From the NCBI GenBank assembly GCA_020050685.1, contig JAGVKG010000029.1, positions 186,001 through 250,000 of the forward strand: DNA of 64,000 bases. Reading direction: 5' to 3'. Below are positions 1 through 8,450 of this stretch, one piece after another. Both the position numbers and the translations under genes were made by a program. The notes beneath the pieces are model-generated. The model was given only the letters and a program-made list of their open reading frames with translations. It did not search any database and had not been told where the DNA came from. How positions within the stretch are numbered: position 1 is the stretch's first letter; every line of letters starts with the position of its first letter. The stretch comes from Candidatus Obscuribacterales bacterium (GTDB lineage: Bacteria > Cyanobacteriota > Vampirovibrionia > Obscuribacterales > Obscuribacteraceae).

Positions 1-1349
1 TTTTAGCATCCGTGCTTCTCTTACTTCTGCCTTTGCATGATTCAACACATTATTGGGTCTTGTGTTCATCTGTCACCCTCAGCCTTTTCTTCTATCTGGC
101 AAGTTTCTGGCTGACGATTCAATCCAGCCGGAAGCGCAATGCCAGTTTCCTGCTCTTGGCCGTTTTCAGTTTTGCTATTTCGATTTTCAACTATGAATCA
201 TTCCTGCCGCTTTGTTTATTGAATGTGGCATATTTGGCATTTGCCGACCGTAGATCAGAGACTGAACATCGCATCTTTCAAGTTAGAAAGTTTTTCTCTG
301 GCTTGCTGGCATTTGGTTTAGCGATTGGTTCGCTTTGGGTCTATCAAAAGGACATAGTGCCAAAACTTGTTGCTCTCAACTGGCGTCACATCGTCACCTT
401 TGATCCACTCAATATTGCTAACACATTAATCGCCGGGATCAATACAACGCTGCCAAGTCAAACCATCCCATTTTTCGGTCGTTTGATAGTCTCGCATTTT
501 CAAAGCCATCTAACGGCCATCGATGTACTCAATTTGATTTTGATTGCAGCGATTACTTGTTTTGCATTCATAAATTTCTATCGCCAAGACAAACATAATC
601 AAAGACAATATTTTGCTCTGGCGGCAATTGGTGCAGGCATCATTGTCTTGTCTTATGCAATTTTTGCCCTTAATCCAAGCTACATTCCTAATCTCAATAC
701 GATCCTCAATCGCATCAACACTGGCGCTTGCATCGGGCTCAGCCTGATCATCGCGGCCATGGTGGCACTCTTGCTTGACCTTTCCACAAGACCAGGTTTC
801 AGGCAAGCTTTATCCTTAGGTCTCTTGATCCCGCTTATTTCGTTTTTGACGCTTGCCAATTGGGCAATGGCTCAACCTTGGATTCTTTCCTGCCAGACAC
901 AAAAACATGTCTGGAATTTGATAGAAGGGCAAAAGGAAACTCTCACACCACAAGCATCGCTCATTTTAGCCAACTGCCCACGCTACACAATGTGGAGTCC
1001 GGTGTTTGATGGTGTCTGGGATTTCCAATCTATGGTACGGCTGGCAACAAACAACAAAGAAGCCAAAGGTGGCGTGGTGTCAGAGCGAATTCGCATTTAT
1101 CAAGATCACGTGGCCGATATTTCTGCCGGGTATACCTGTGGCACGTATCCATTCAAAGATATGTATTTAGTCTTTGGCCATGAACAGATACTGGTGCCGA
1201 TTCACGACGCAAAAACTTTTGTCGAGACAATTGCCGCACAAGGAATGACTTTCGATCTCAATCAAAAGTCCCTTGATACCTGGGCCAAGCAAATTGCTTT
1301 GTTTAGCAACAAAGCTAAAGCCGCCGCAAGCGCAAAGGCAGTTTATTAG
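1..1349 (+). CDS. Multi-pass membrane protein, 5' end cut by window
   Basis: The reading frame is open to the left edge with no stop before the first possible GTG at 12, so the true start probably lies outside the window. The visible 445 residues hold about eight hydrophobic membrane-spanning stretches in the first 300 residues. After them comes a soluble C-terminal part of roughly 140 residues with several cysteines, then an Ala/Lys-rich end. The look is that of a polytopic envelope enzyme such as a GT-C glycosyltransferase or polysaccharide polymerase, but I see no diagnostic motif, so no function is assigned. Its TAG stop overlaps the GTG of the next gene by one base, which implies translational coupling with the SGNH/DHHW-like protein and a shared role in cell-surface polymer modification (inference). 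Confidence 0.7.
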   Translation, partial: LASVLLLLLPLHDSTHYWVLCSSVTLSLFFYLASFWLTIQSSRKRNASFLLLAVFSFAISIFNYESFLPLCLLNVAYLAFADRRSETEHRIFQVRKFFSGLLAFGLAIGSLWVYQKDIVPKLVALNWRHIVTFDPLNIANTLIAGINTTLPSQTIPFFGRLIVSHFQSHLTAIDVLNLILIAAITCFAFINFYRQDKHNQRQYFALAAIGAGIIVLSYAIFALNPSYIPNLNTILNRINTGACIGLSLIIAAMVALLLDLSTRPGFRQALSLGLLIPLISFLTLANWAMAQPWILSCQTQKHVWNLIEGQKETLTPQASLILANCPRYTMWSPVFDGVWDFQSMVRLATNNKEAKGGVVSERIRIYQDHVADISAGYTCGTYPFKDMYLVFGHEQILVPIHDAKTFVETIAAQGMTFDLNQKSLDTWAKQIALFSNKAKAAASAKAVY

Positions 1350-2563
1350 TGGTGGCGAGTAGCAAACTACCTTCAATAAGCAAACTGGCCGGCAGTACGT
1401 TTCTGCTTACCGTCTTGATCCTTATCGGCTTTGACTTGCTAGTCTCTGCCACCGATCCCTTGAAGCGGCTGAATGCTACAGGCTTCACTTCTTTGCGCCA
1501 ATATTTTGTGGTATCAAAATTGCCTGAGTTTCTCACATCAGCACGCAAGCCGGAAATTATCATCACTGGTTCATCGCTCATGCTCTATCCAAACGTAAGA
1601 GCTGATGATGCGCTTGCCGGTCGCAGGCAAAGAACCGATGCCGCCTATGTACGTGACGTAATTGATCCTTATGCTTATGCACATTATTTGGAACAGTCGC
1701 TCAAACATCTGACTGGACGAAATTATGATATTGCCAATTTAGCAACGGCAGGTGGCATGATCTCCGATCAATTTGTCGTCTTCCGCAAATGTTTATCGGC
1801 GGACAAGAAACCTAGTCTGCTTATCTGCGACATTTCGCCGCGAGAGTTTTTGGACAATAACCAGGTCGAGCCGGACAAGACACCAGTGTATGTGGTGCTT
1901 TCTGATTTCACTTGCTTGGCTGATCTGCTTCAAGCCAAAGCAAGCGTGGATGAAACCGGCAAGGCAGCGATTGCCAATCTTTGGAGCTTCTATCGCAATC
2001 GCGGCGATTGGAAATATTTTTTCGTGCAAGTCGCTTCTGCGGCAACCGGTCATCCAACCGACATTTTCAACGCCACACAAAAAGGCCGCAGCAATAATCC
2101 CGAACCAAGCGAGCCGTCACAAAATCTTCCTGCAGAGAATTGCAAGTCGGCGGCCACTCAGCCAAAAATCGAGAGCAAACTTGCCGAAGGTCCAAAGCCA
2201 TACGTCGATATTCCCTCATATAAGGCAATGTATTTGCCGGTGAATCAGAAGAACTATCAGATTCAGTTCGGTTATCTCAAACGTTTGTTGTCTTTGGCAG
2301 AAGAAAAACATGTACCGGTTTTGCTTGTGAGTATGCCGCTAACTAAAGACAATTTGGCCTTATTGCCCAATGAGTTTCTTGCCCAAATGCAAAATCAAGT
2401 CGATTCCCTTGCCAGTCAATTTCATGCTGAAGTTGTTCAGCCTTCGGCGCAGGTGAGCTTTGATGACCAAGCTGATTTTGAAGACTCGGCACATTTGAAT
2501 GCTGACGGTGGCAAAAAACTACTTGACATTATTGCGCGTCAAATCGCAAACAATAGCCATTAA
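1349..2563 (+). CDS. SGNH/DHHW-type exported protein (DltD/AlgX-like fold)
   Basis: This 404-residue protein starts at a GTG that overlaps the upstream stop (TAGTG). Residues about 15-34 form one hydrophobic segment, giving a signal anchor. A 'GSSLMLYP' block near residue 73 resembles the GDSL/SGNH block I serine motif. Near the C-terminus 'DSAHLNADGG' matches the block V Asp-x-x-His dyad of SGNH hydrolases. Between them 'ANLATAGGM' resembles block II/III. These spaced motifs fit the extracytoplasmic SGNH-like families (DltD, AlgJ/AlgX, DUF1574) that transfer or remove acyl groups on envelope polysaccharides. The coupled polytopic membrane protein upstream would suit a membrane partner. Substrate cannot be told from sequence. 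A low-complexity Pro/Ser/Asn stretch around residues 245-275 looks like a linker. Confidence 0.6.
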   Translation: MVASSKLPSISKLAGSTFLLTVLILIGFDLLVSATDPLKRLNATGFTSLRQYFVVSKLPEFLTSARKPEIIITGSSLMLYPNVRADDALAGRRQRTDAAYVRDVIDPYAYAHYLEQSLKHLTGRNYDIANLATAGGMISDQFVVFRKCLSADKKPSLLICDISPREFLDNNQVEPDKTPVYVVLSDFTCLADLLQAKASVDETGKAAIANLWSFYRNRGDWKYFFVQVASAATGHPTDIFNATQKGRSNNPEPSEPSQNLPAENCKSAATQPKIESKLAEGPKPYVDIPSYKAMYLPVNQKNYQIQFGYLKRLLSLAEEKHVPVLLVSMPLTKDNLALLPNEFLAQMQNQVDSLASQFHAEVVQPSAQVSFDDQADFEDSAHLNADGGKKLLDIIARQIANNSH

Positions 2564-2586
2564 AGACATACCAAGCATATAGAAAT

Positions 2587-2616
2587 GATCGACTAGGCAT
2601 ACGCAACTAGCCGATC
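2587..2616. other. Intergenic hairpin
   Basis: GATCGACTAG (2587-2596) pairs with CTAGCCGATC (2607-2616) with one A/C mismatch around a 10-base loop. It lies between the SGNH-like gene and the spermidine-synthase fusion. No T-run follows on the plus strand, so it is either a weak terminator for the upstream pair or a leader hairpin for the polyamine operon. Confidence 0.35.
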
Positions 2617-2722
2617 TAGAATCTCAACGAAGTCAAGCAGCTGCATAGAAGCTGCCAAGGGATTCTTATTGCTGAATAGCGGGTACGTCGAAATTGGGTA
2701 ACTTGATTTCCGGGAGCAATAG

Positions 2723-5455
2723 ATGTCAATTCATTTGGAGCGTGGGGACGATGGGCAGGTTTCTTTTTACATCAACGGAGATCTTCAGTTCGATAGTCGC
2801 GATGAGCGCATCTATCACGAATCTTTAGCACTGCCACCACTGGCACTGGCAGAGCGCAGAAAAAATGGTTTTATTCGGGCATTGATAATTGGCGGCGGAG
2901 ATGGACTAACGGCACGCGAATTACTCAAGTCCAAACGCGTTACAAGCGTAGACTTAGTCGACTATGACTTTCGTGTTCTCAATTTGGCACAGAATGAGTT
3001 TGCCGCGCTGAATGATGGCTCGCTATTTGATCCACGTTTGAAAACCCACATTGACGATGCTTGGAACTACGTGGAAAAGGCCATTGCTGACGGGATCACC
3101 TTCGATCTGATTGTTTCCGACTTAACTGTGCCGGAAGATGCAATTGGTGCACGCATGCACTCAATTGAGTGGTATCAGATGCTCAAGAAAGTATTGTCTG
3201 CCAATGGCACCATGTCGATCAACACGGTTTCGCCATCCGCAACACCAGATGCGTATTGGTGTGTTTTGCACAGCATATTATCGGCTGGTCTTTTTGCGCG
3301 CCCCTATCGCATTCACATACCTTCGTTTGCTGCCAAAGGATATGGACTTGATTGGGGTTTTGTTCTGGTTTCGAATACACCTATATCCAGCTATGAATTT
3401 GAGAGCCATTTCCATTTAGCTCGCCCACGCTTGGAATTAACCGATGTTCAACAGCTACGCAAGCTCTTTGCCTTTCCCGAAGAGTTCGTTGCTTATCAGC
3501 CATCCTCACGCCCGGCAAGCCAAGCAAGCGATATTCTCTTGCACTATTTCAACAATGCAGAAGAACTGATAGCAGAATCTGGTGCCAGTTGGAATTCTCT
3601 TGATTTTGATTTCCGCCGCGTGAACGTACCCAGTCCCGACATCAATAAATATTTAGTCCCACGCGAAGTACGCGCCTTATTATCAACTCCGGTTGTAACG
3701 CCTGCAGAGGAAGAAGAATTACTTGGTCGTGTACTTGATTTGATGCCGGCCTTGCATCGTTTCCAGACGCGTCAAATGGTTTCTGAATTTCTCGAATCGC
3801 CGGAATCCTTCTTGAGAGCAATTGATTTGCAAGCCTTGGTATCACGACTTTTGCAACGAGCCTCGGAATTGCCACAAAAATTAGTCGAGGAATTGCAGCA
3901 CTTAAGTGAGCATGTCCGCGATTTTACAGGCGACTACGATGGTCTACTGCGCCTAGGCATGCGAGTCTTATCCATTGTCACTCTGGTTGTGGTTGTCGGC
4001 AACTTGCTTTATCCAGACAGTGTTTATGGTAAAGGCGAACATGGCGGGGGTCACACAAGTGGTGGCGCAGGACGCGGAGGCGATCGCGGTGCCGGCAATC
4101 GTGCAGGTGATCGCGCAGGCGATAGGGGATTTGACAGAGGGCGAGGTCTTGACCGCGGCTTCAACCGTGGATTTAATCGCGACTGGGGTCACCGTGCTTG
4201 GTGGGGGCACTACGGGCAGTGGCACCACTGGGGCAATTGGGGTTACTGGGGTTGGGCCCGTCCTGCATATTCCTGGGCTTATGCACCATGGTGGGGTCCA
4301 GCCTATCCGCTAGGTACAGGCTACGTCAATCTCAATTTTGGTAACGGACAATGCGTTGACGAACAAGGTAACAACTATCCGGCTCGCACCTACGGACTGG
4401 CTGATACCAGTGGTGCCGATATAACCAACACCGGCGTGCCAATGCAAACAAGTGTTACGCAGAAAATGACTGGTGATTATCGTCTGAACACAGGCGCAGA
4501 CATTCTTGCCAATGGTAATGTGGCCATTCCGCTCACCGATACTTCTTATATGCTTCTCACAGCCCAAGCAACCAATGTTGTTGATCAAACAAGCGGACAA
4601 ACAATTGTTGCCTTGTACAACGATCCGGCCTTGATCCGCCAAACAGCCATGGAAATTCGCCGGCAACGACGTTCCTTACAAAGAGCGATCAAGAAAAAGG
4701 AAGCCTCACAATCACAATCTGATTCCATGACATTCCAAAGTGGCAATCAACAAAATCAAGATGCCAATCAAGCACCAGCCTCCCCGCAAGAAATAGACAA
4801 TCTTAAATCAACGGTTGCCTTACTGAACAAGTCCTTACATTCATTAGGTCAACCACTGACCTTGGCTCCTCAAGGTGCCGGACAAGGTGATGAAACTCCT
4901 CATCAAGGTCAAGGGCAAGCGGAACGTGAAGAACTTGGACCGACACAACCGCCGGTGCCTGGTGCAATCGAGTTGATGTCGTCTGTCTGGATGTTGCAAG
5001 ATGGCAAATTTCTTGTGCTGAAGCTTGCCGACGGCAGCTTAGCTTATCTCAACAACAAGGGTTGGTATTTAGACCAAGGTGTGACACCACTCAAACATCC
5101 ATTCCCTCGCAATTTTAAAAATGTTAGTCAAGCCTTCATCGCCAAGATGGTTAAGGATAGCGATGCAGAAAAATCCAGCATGACTCAAGATTTAAATGAC
5201 GGCAAGCAAGAATTAGCAGCACTCAATCAAGATCTGGCCGACTATGAAACTGGTCCACAAGATAGCGCCAATAACGGCGACGATGACAAAGTCGATTTTG
5301 GTCACGAGCAAATCCCGAGGTCAGAAGCGATACGCCGAACCAAAGTACAAATTGCTCTCACCCAGAGAAGAATCGATGCGATTCAATCTCAGTTCAATTC
5401 ATTGCCACAAGAGCTGGCTGTCAGTCAAAAAATGCTGCAGACACTTCAAAGTTAG
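2723..5455 (+). CDS. Spermidine synthase-like domain fused to membrane/extracytoplasmic module
   Basis: The 910-residue protein begins at an ATG after GGGAG. Residues 1-230 form a SpeE-type aminopropyltransferase/methyltransferase domain. They show the 'DERIYHE' block at 27-33, the AdoMet loop GGGDG at 57-61, an acidic strand end 'VDLVDYD' at 76-82, and DDA at 111-113. The catalytic block reads 'SDLTVPED' at 132-139. Canonical SpeE has D-x-T-D-P there; the first Asp (133) is kept but the second is Val136. Residues 230-410 are helical. A signal-like hydrophobic segment follows at about 413-435, then an RG/GD-rich repeat (440-490), a Trp/His-rich tract (490-523), a globular part and coiled coils to the end. 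A bacterial SpeE is about 290 residues, so this is a fusion. SpeD lies two genes downstream and would supply decarboxylated AdoMet. An internal start at 3959 could make the C-terminal half alone. Confidence 0.75.
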   Translation: MSIHLERGDDGQVSFYINGDLQFDSRDERIYHESLALPPLALAERRKNGFIRALIIGGGDGLTARELLKSKRVTSVDLVDYDFRVLNLAQNEFAALNDGSLFDPRLKTHIDDAWNYVEKAIADGITFDLIVSDLTVPEDAIGARMHSIEWYQMLKKVLSANGTMSINTVSPSATPDAYWCVLHSILSAGLFARPYRIHIPSFAAKGYGLDWGFVLVSNTPISSYEFESHFHLARPRLELTDVQQLRKLFAFPEEFVAYQPSSRPASQASDILLHYFNNAEELIAESGASWNSLDFDFRRVNVPSPDINKYLVPREVRALLSTPVVTPAEEEELLGRVLDLMPALHRFQTRQMVSEFLESPESFLRAIDLQALVSRLLQRASELPQKLVEELQHLSEHVRDFTGDYDGLLRLGMRVLSIVTLVVVVGNLLYPDSVYGKGEHGGGHTSGGAGRGGDRGAGNRAGDRAGDRGFDRGRGLDRGFNRGFNRDWGHRAWWGHYGQWHHWGNWGYWGWARPAYSWAYAPWWGPAYPLGTGYVNLNFGNGQCVDEQGNNYPARTYGLADTSGADITNTGVPMQTSVTQKMTGDYRLNTGADILANGNVAIPLTDTSYMLLTAQATNVVDQTSGQTIVALYNDPALIRQTAMEIRRQRRSLQRAIKKKEASQSQSDSMTFQSGNQQNQDANQAPASPQEIDNLKSTVALLNKSLHSLGQPLTLAPQGAGQGDETPHQGQGQAEREELGPTQPPVPGAIELMSSVWMLQDGKFLVLKLADGSLAYLNNKGWYLDQGVTPLKHPFPRNFKNVSQAFIAKMVKDSDAEKSSMTQDLNDGKQELAALNQDLADYETGPQDSANNGDDDKVDFGHEQIPRSEAIRRTKVQIALTQRRIDAIQSQFNSLPQELAVSQKMLQTLQS

Positions 5456-5465
5456 GATGTGAACT

Positions 5466-6539
5466 ATGGACAAATTAGAAGTTCGCATCTTGGAGAATCT
5501 TGAATCCGATTCAGAGCTTGCACTGAATTGGGAATCACTTGTGCAAACTGACCCATCCTCCGGATTCATGCAAAGCCTAAATTGGGCAGAATTCAAAGGT
5601 AAGCAAGGTCTACGCCAATTTCATCTTGGATTATTTGCTGGCGAGAAATTGGTAGGCGGAGCCTTGCTTTATGGAGTGGCCGAAAGTTGCGGAGCTGGCA
5701 TTCTTGTTGCACCCGAAGGGCCAGTGCTGCCCTGGCACGATCAGGAATTAGCGTCAAGTGGCATGAAGTTGCTAATGCAGACAATTCAAAGTAAAGCCAA
5801 AGAACTTGGTATTATGGCGGTTCGCATCATTCCCAAAGTTCCTATGCCAATTCCTCGATGCTTGCGTGGCTTTGGCAAAGCGCCTGTAGATCTTTTGGAA
5901 AGTGAAACACTTTATTTGGATGTGAGCCAGAAAGAATCACAACTGTTAGCAGCAATGAAGCCGAAGGGTAGATACAATATCGGACTTTCCGAGCGTCATG
6001 GAGTGACGGTTGATATTCGCCAAGAGCCAGTTGCAGTTAGGGACTTTTACCCGATCTTCAAAGAAGCTTCTAGCAGAGATGACTTCCGCATCGAGCCACT
6101 AAATTTCTTTATTGACCTGGCTGATACGCTATGCCCTAAGGGAATAGCGCACTTTCTTTTTGCCAAACATGAAGGTGAAACACTAGCAACCATGTTGCTT
6201 GTCACCTATGGTGACAGAGCCACTTACTTATATGGTGGCATAAGCAATGGCAAGCGTAATCTCATGGCCGGCTATGCCCTGCAATGGGCAGCAATCAAAC
6301 ATGCTCAAGCGCTCGGCTGTACGACCTATGATTTTTACGGCTTCGATCAACATTGCGCACCAAGCAGTGCTTACGCGCAATTCTCCAGATTCAAGAGCAA
6401 CTTTGGTGGGCAGGTAATGCGATTTATCGGTGCTCACGACTTTTACTTCGTAGACAACTTAGCAGACGCAATAATTCGAGCCACAAAAGAAATAAATCTC
6501 GCTGAATGCTCGCAAGATGTGCAAGCAGGAGCAAGGTAA
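5466..6539 (+). CDS. FemAB/FmhB-like aminoacyltransferase (GNAT fold)
   Basis: The protein has 357 residues and starts at an ATG 10 bases after the previous stop. Members of this family transfer amino acids from aminoacyl-tRNA to lipid II or peptidoglycan stems, and related enzymes act on other acceptors. Visible signatures are 'KPKGRYNIGLSERHGV' in mid-protein (the typical K-x-R-x-N-I-x-x-A-x-R-x-G-V pattern), then 'ATYLYGGIS', 'MAGYALQWAAIKHAQALG' and 'YDFYG', which form the second acetyltransferase-like lobe. Length matches the family (330-420). It is packed between the spermidine-synthase fusion and speD, with one base separating it from speD. This suggests one transcript and a link between polyamine supply and cell-wall or envelope acylation (inference). 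Acceptor and donor are not predictable from sequence. Confidence 0.8.
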   Translation: MDKLEVRILENLESDSELALNWESLVQTDPSSGFMQSLNWAEFKGKQGLRQFHLGLFAGEKLVGGALLYGVAESCGAGILVAPEGPVLPWHDQELASSGMKLLMQTIQSKAKELGIMAVRIIPKVPMPIPRCLRGFGKAPVDLLESETLYLDVSQKESQLLAAMKPKGRYNIGLSERHGVTVDIRQEPVAVRDFYPIFKEASSRDDFRIEPLNFFIDLADTLCPKGIAHFLFAKHEGETLATMLLVTYGDRATYLYGGISNGKRNLMAGYALQWAAIKHAQALGCTTYDFYGFDQHCAPSSAYAQFSRFKSNFGGQVMRFIGAHDFYFVDNLADAIIRATKEINLAECSQDVQAGAR

Positions 6540-6540
6540 C

Positions 6541-6945
6541 ATGCAAGAGATTAAATCCCAGAACCCACAACCAATAGAAGTTAGATCTGAGGCTCCGGTA
6601 TACGAAGCGCAAGGCAAACATTTACTCCTGACACTTAGCGGTTGCGCATCGAAGCTCCTCGACAGTGAGCAATACTTACGCGGTGTTGCCCGCAATGCTG
6701 CCATTGCTGCCGGCGCTACCGTTTTGCAAGTTTTCTCCCACAAATTTTCGCCCCAAGGGATTACTGTCTTAGTTGTTTTGGCTGAAAGCCATGCCAGTCT
6801 GCACACCTATCCGGAATCCGGCGTCGTCTTTTGGGATTGTTTCACCTGCGGCCATACATGCAAACCGGACCGCAGTGCCCAGGTGCTAATTGACACACTT
6901 ATCCCAACTCACATAGATAAGCAAATCATATTACGTAGTGGTTGA
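6541..6945 (+). CDS. speD: S-adenosylmethionine decarboxylase proenzyme
   Basis: I chose ATG 6541 over the in-frame ATG 6517 because AGGAGCAAGG sits just upstream of it and it follows the femAB-like stop by one base. The 134-residue protein is a prokaryotic AdoMetDC. The self-cleavage site lies in 'AESHASLHTYPE', with processing expected between Glu82 and Ser83 to give the pyruvoyl group. His88 and Cys103 ('FTCG') fall at the same spacing as His68 and Cys83 of the Thermotoga maritima enzyme. The product, decarboxylated AdoMet, is the aminopropyl donor for spermidine synthase, whose domain is encoded at the head of this operon. The N-terminus is about 20 residues longer than the minimal family member. 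Confidence 0.95.
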   Translation: MQEIKSQNPQPIEVRSEAPVYEAQGKHLLLTLSGCASKLLDSEQYLRGVARNAAIAAGATVLQVFSHKFSPQGITVLVVLAESHASLHTYPESGVVFWDCFTCGHTCKPDRSAQVLIDTLIPTHIDKQIILRSG

Positions 6946-6980
6946 TTACTTGTGCAAGCCAGTAGATGCCTTGCTCAATG

Positions 6981-7002
6981 GTTGCGCCTTCAGTGGGGCA
7001 AC
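6981..7002. other. Hairpin after speD
   Basis: GTTGCGCC and GGGGCAAC form a stem with one mismatch around TTCAGT. It lies 36 bases after speD and has no T-tract, so it is at best a weak or factor-assisted terminator of the polyamine operon. Confidence 0.3.
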
Positions 7003-7174
7003 TACGAAACAAGGGCTTGCCTTTTGATAAAGGCGGTTTAATATTGTAAACCCGCATCTCAAATGACTCTGTGTGCGAATCGCGTGACCTCTGTTGAAGA
7101 CAGCTGGTCGTTGGCTTTATGCGTATTTCTCAACACCGGTTGCCTCTCCAAACTTCCTCGGAGGTAGTAACTTT

Positions 7175-8431
7175 ATGCCGACTAGCCCAACTTTTGAAGG
7201 TTTCATTCCAGAAGACCTTTCCGAAAAATCGACTACCGCGCCTTCTGACCAAAATCCACCAAATCGATTTAAGAGACTCGTTCAAGAACAGAGCGAGAAA
7301 GCCAGCCAAAAACTAGCTGCCGATTCATATCAGAAAGAGTTACCCAAGCATGCGGAAGAAAGCCCCGCCAAGATTTACGCCAAGACCGACCAACTGATCA
7401 TGCCTAGCTTGCCTTACGAGCGGCGCCATTTTCCCACTCCAGGCGAGGCTTCGTCCATACGCAATGGATTTAAGAGTTTGCGAATTGCCGTTGAAGAAGA
7501 CAGGTTCGATCAAAAAATCCACGACATGGTCATATCCGGGCAAATCGACAAGGATGTCTACCACTTTAGCGATTGGGTAGACCCGAAAACCGTACGCAAA
7601 TTAGGACATGCAATCATTGAAGGAAATATCAGCCGTGCCAATGAAATCATCAGTCAAATTAAAGACAAGGAAGAAGTAAAACGCACAATTGCAGTTTTAC
7701 AAAACCTTGGTCTAGTGCAAAAAGATCGTCCTCCCATCAGACCAGATGAGAACAAAGAGGCAAAAGCTCCCTCCAAGTGCGATACGGAAGTCAAATCTAT
7801 AGAAGTCAAATCAATCAGTGATAAGACAACTGTCAAAGAAGAAAACAAAAGCGATAAAACATCCATTGAGCCGCGCAAAGAAATTAGTCAAATGATGGGC
7901 ACCTGGCGCACTTTGGACAATTTGTCAAAAGAGTTAGAAGGAACCGGGCAGATCAAACAAGCGCAACTTTTAACCATACAAGATCTTCACGGTCAAATTA
8001 ATCGTTTAAATGAAGATCCTGGTGCCAGACCGTACCACTATGCCTGTCTAAAATACATGGCCAATAACTTCGGCCGTTTAGCAAATGCATCATTGTTGGA
8101 TGGCACACCGGTGATTTCCACTGATCGCCTCCAAGCAAGAGTAGATAACCTTCAAGAAGAATTACTGGTCAAACTCGTAACCCAGTCGTCACGCGAGAAA
8201 TTTCCCAAACAATACATCGAACAATTTCAACAACTTTTGCCAGCAGACACTATTCAGAAGAATCCTCAAATGCTCGAAAGAATCAATGCCGAATTACGCA
8301 AGCAGAAATCTGCTTACCGCATTCAAGCCTTGCTGCAAAACACCTCGTATTATTTGGATCAACCAAAGCAAGTGATTATCAAGCTTCTAAACACTAAAGG
8401 CAATTGGCTTGACAGTCTAACTTATCAATAG
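7175..8431 (+). CDS. Unknown hydrophilic, helical protein
   Basis: I place the start at ATG 7175, which has GGAGG at 7160-7164; an in-frame TTG at 7094 would add 27 residues without a good ribosome site. The 418-residue product has no signal peptide or membrane segment, so it is probably cytoplasmic. The first 70 residues are Pro/Ser/Lys-rich and likely disordered. A helical domain follows (about 70-190), then a charged Lys/Glu/Ser linker (about 190-235), then a second mostly helical domain to the end. I recognise no family. It stands alone, convergent with the glycosyltransferase pair and separated from speD by 229 bases, so context gives no firm clue to its job. Confidence 0.7.
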   Translation: MPTSPTFEGFIPEDLSEKSTTAPSDQNPPNRFKRLVQEQSEKASQKLAADSYQKELPKHAEESPAKIYAKTDQLIMPSLPYERRHFPTPGEASSIRNGFKSLRIAVEEDRFDQKIHDMVISGQIDKDVYHFSDWVDPKTVRKLGHAIIEGNISRANEIISQIKDKEEVKRTIAVLQNLGLVQKDRPPIRPDENKEAKAPSKCDTEVKSIEVKSISDKTTVKEENKSDKTSIEPRKEISQMMGTWRTLDNLSKELEGTGQIKQAQLLTIQDLHGQINRLNEDPGARPYHYACLKYMANNFGRLANASLLDGTPVISTDRLQARVDNLQEELLVKLVTQSSREKFPKQYIEQFQQLLPADTIQKNPQMLERINAELRKQKSAYRIQALLQNTSYYLDQPKQVIIKLLNTKGNWLDSLTYQ

Positions 8432-8450
8432 TCTGGCCATTAATAGAGAA

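Noticed and set aside
3975-4313. Alternative plus-strand frame in the SpeE fusion
   Set aside because: Lies in a repetitive RG/GD and Trp-rich region whose codon bias opens other frames; the fusion frame runs through with consistent composition on both sides.
6517-6540. Upstream in-frame ATG for speD
   Set aside because: ATG 6541 has AGGAGCAAGG directly upstream and the family does not need the extra eight residues.
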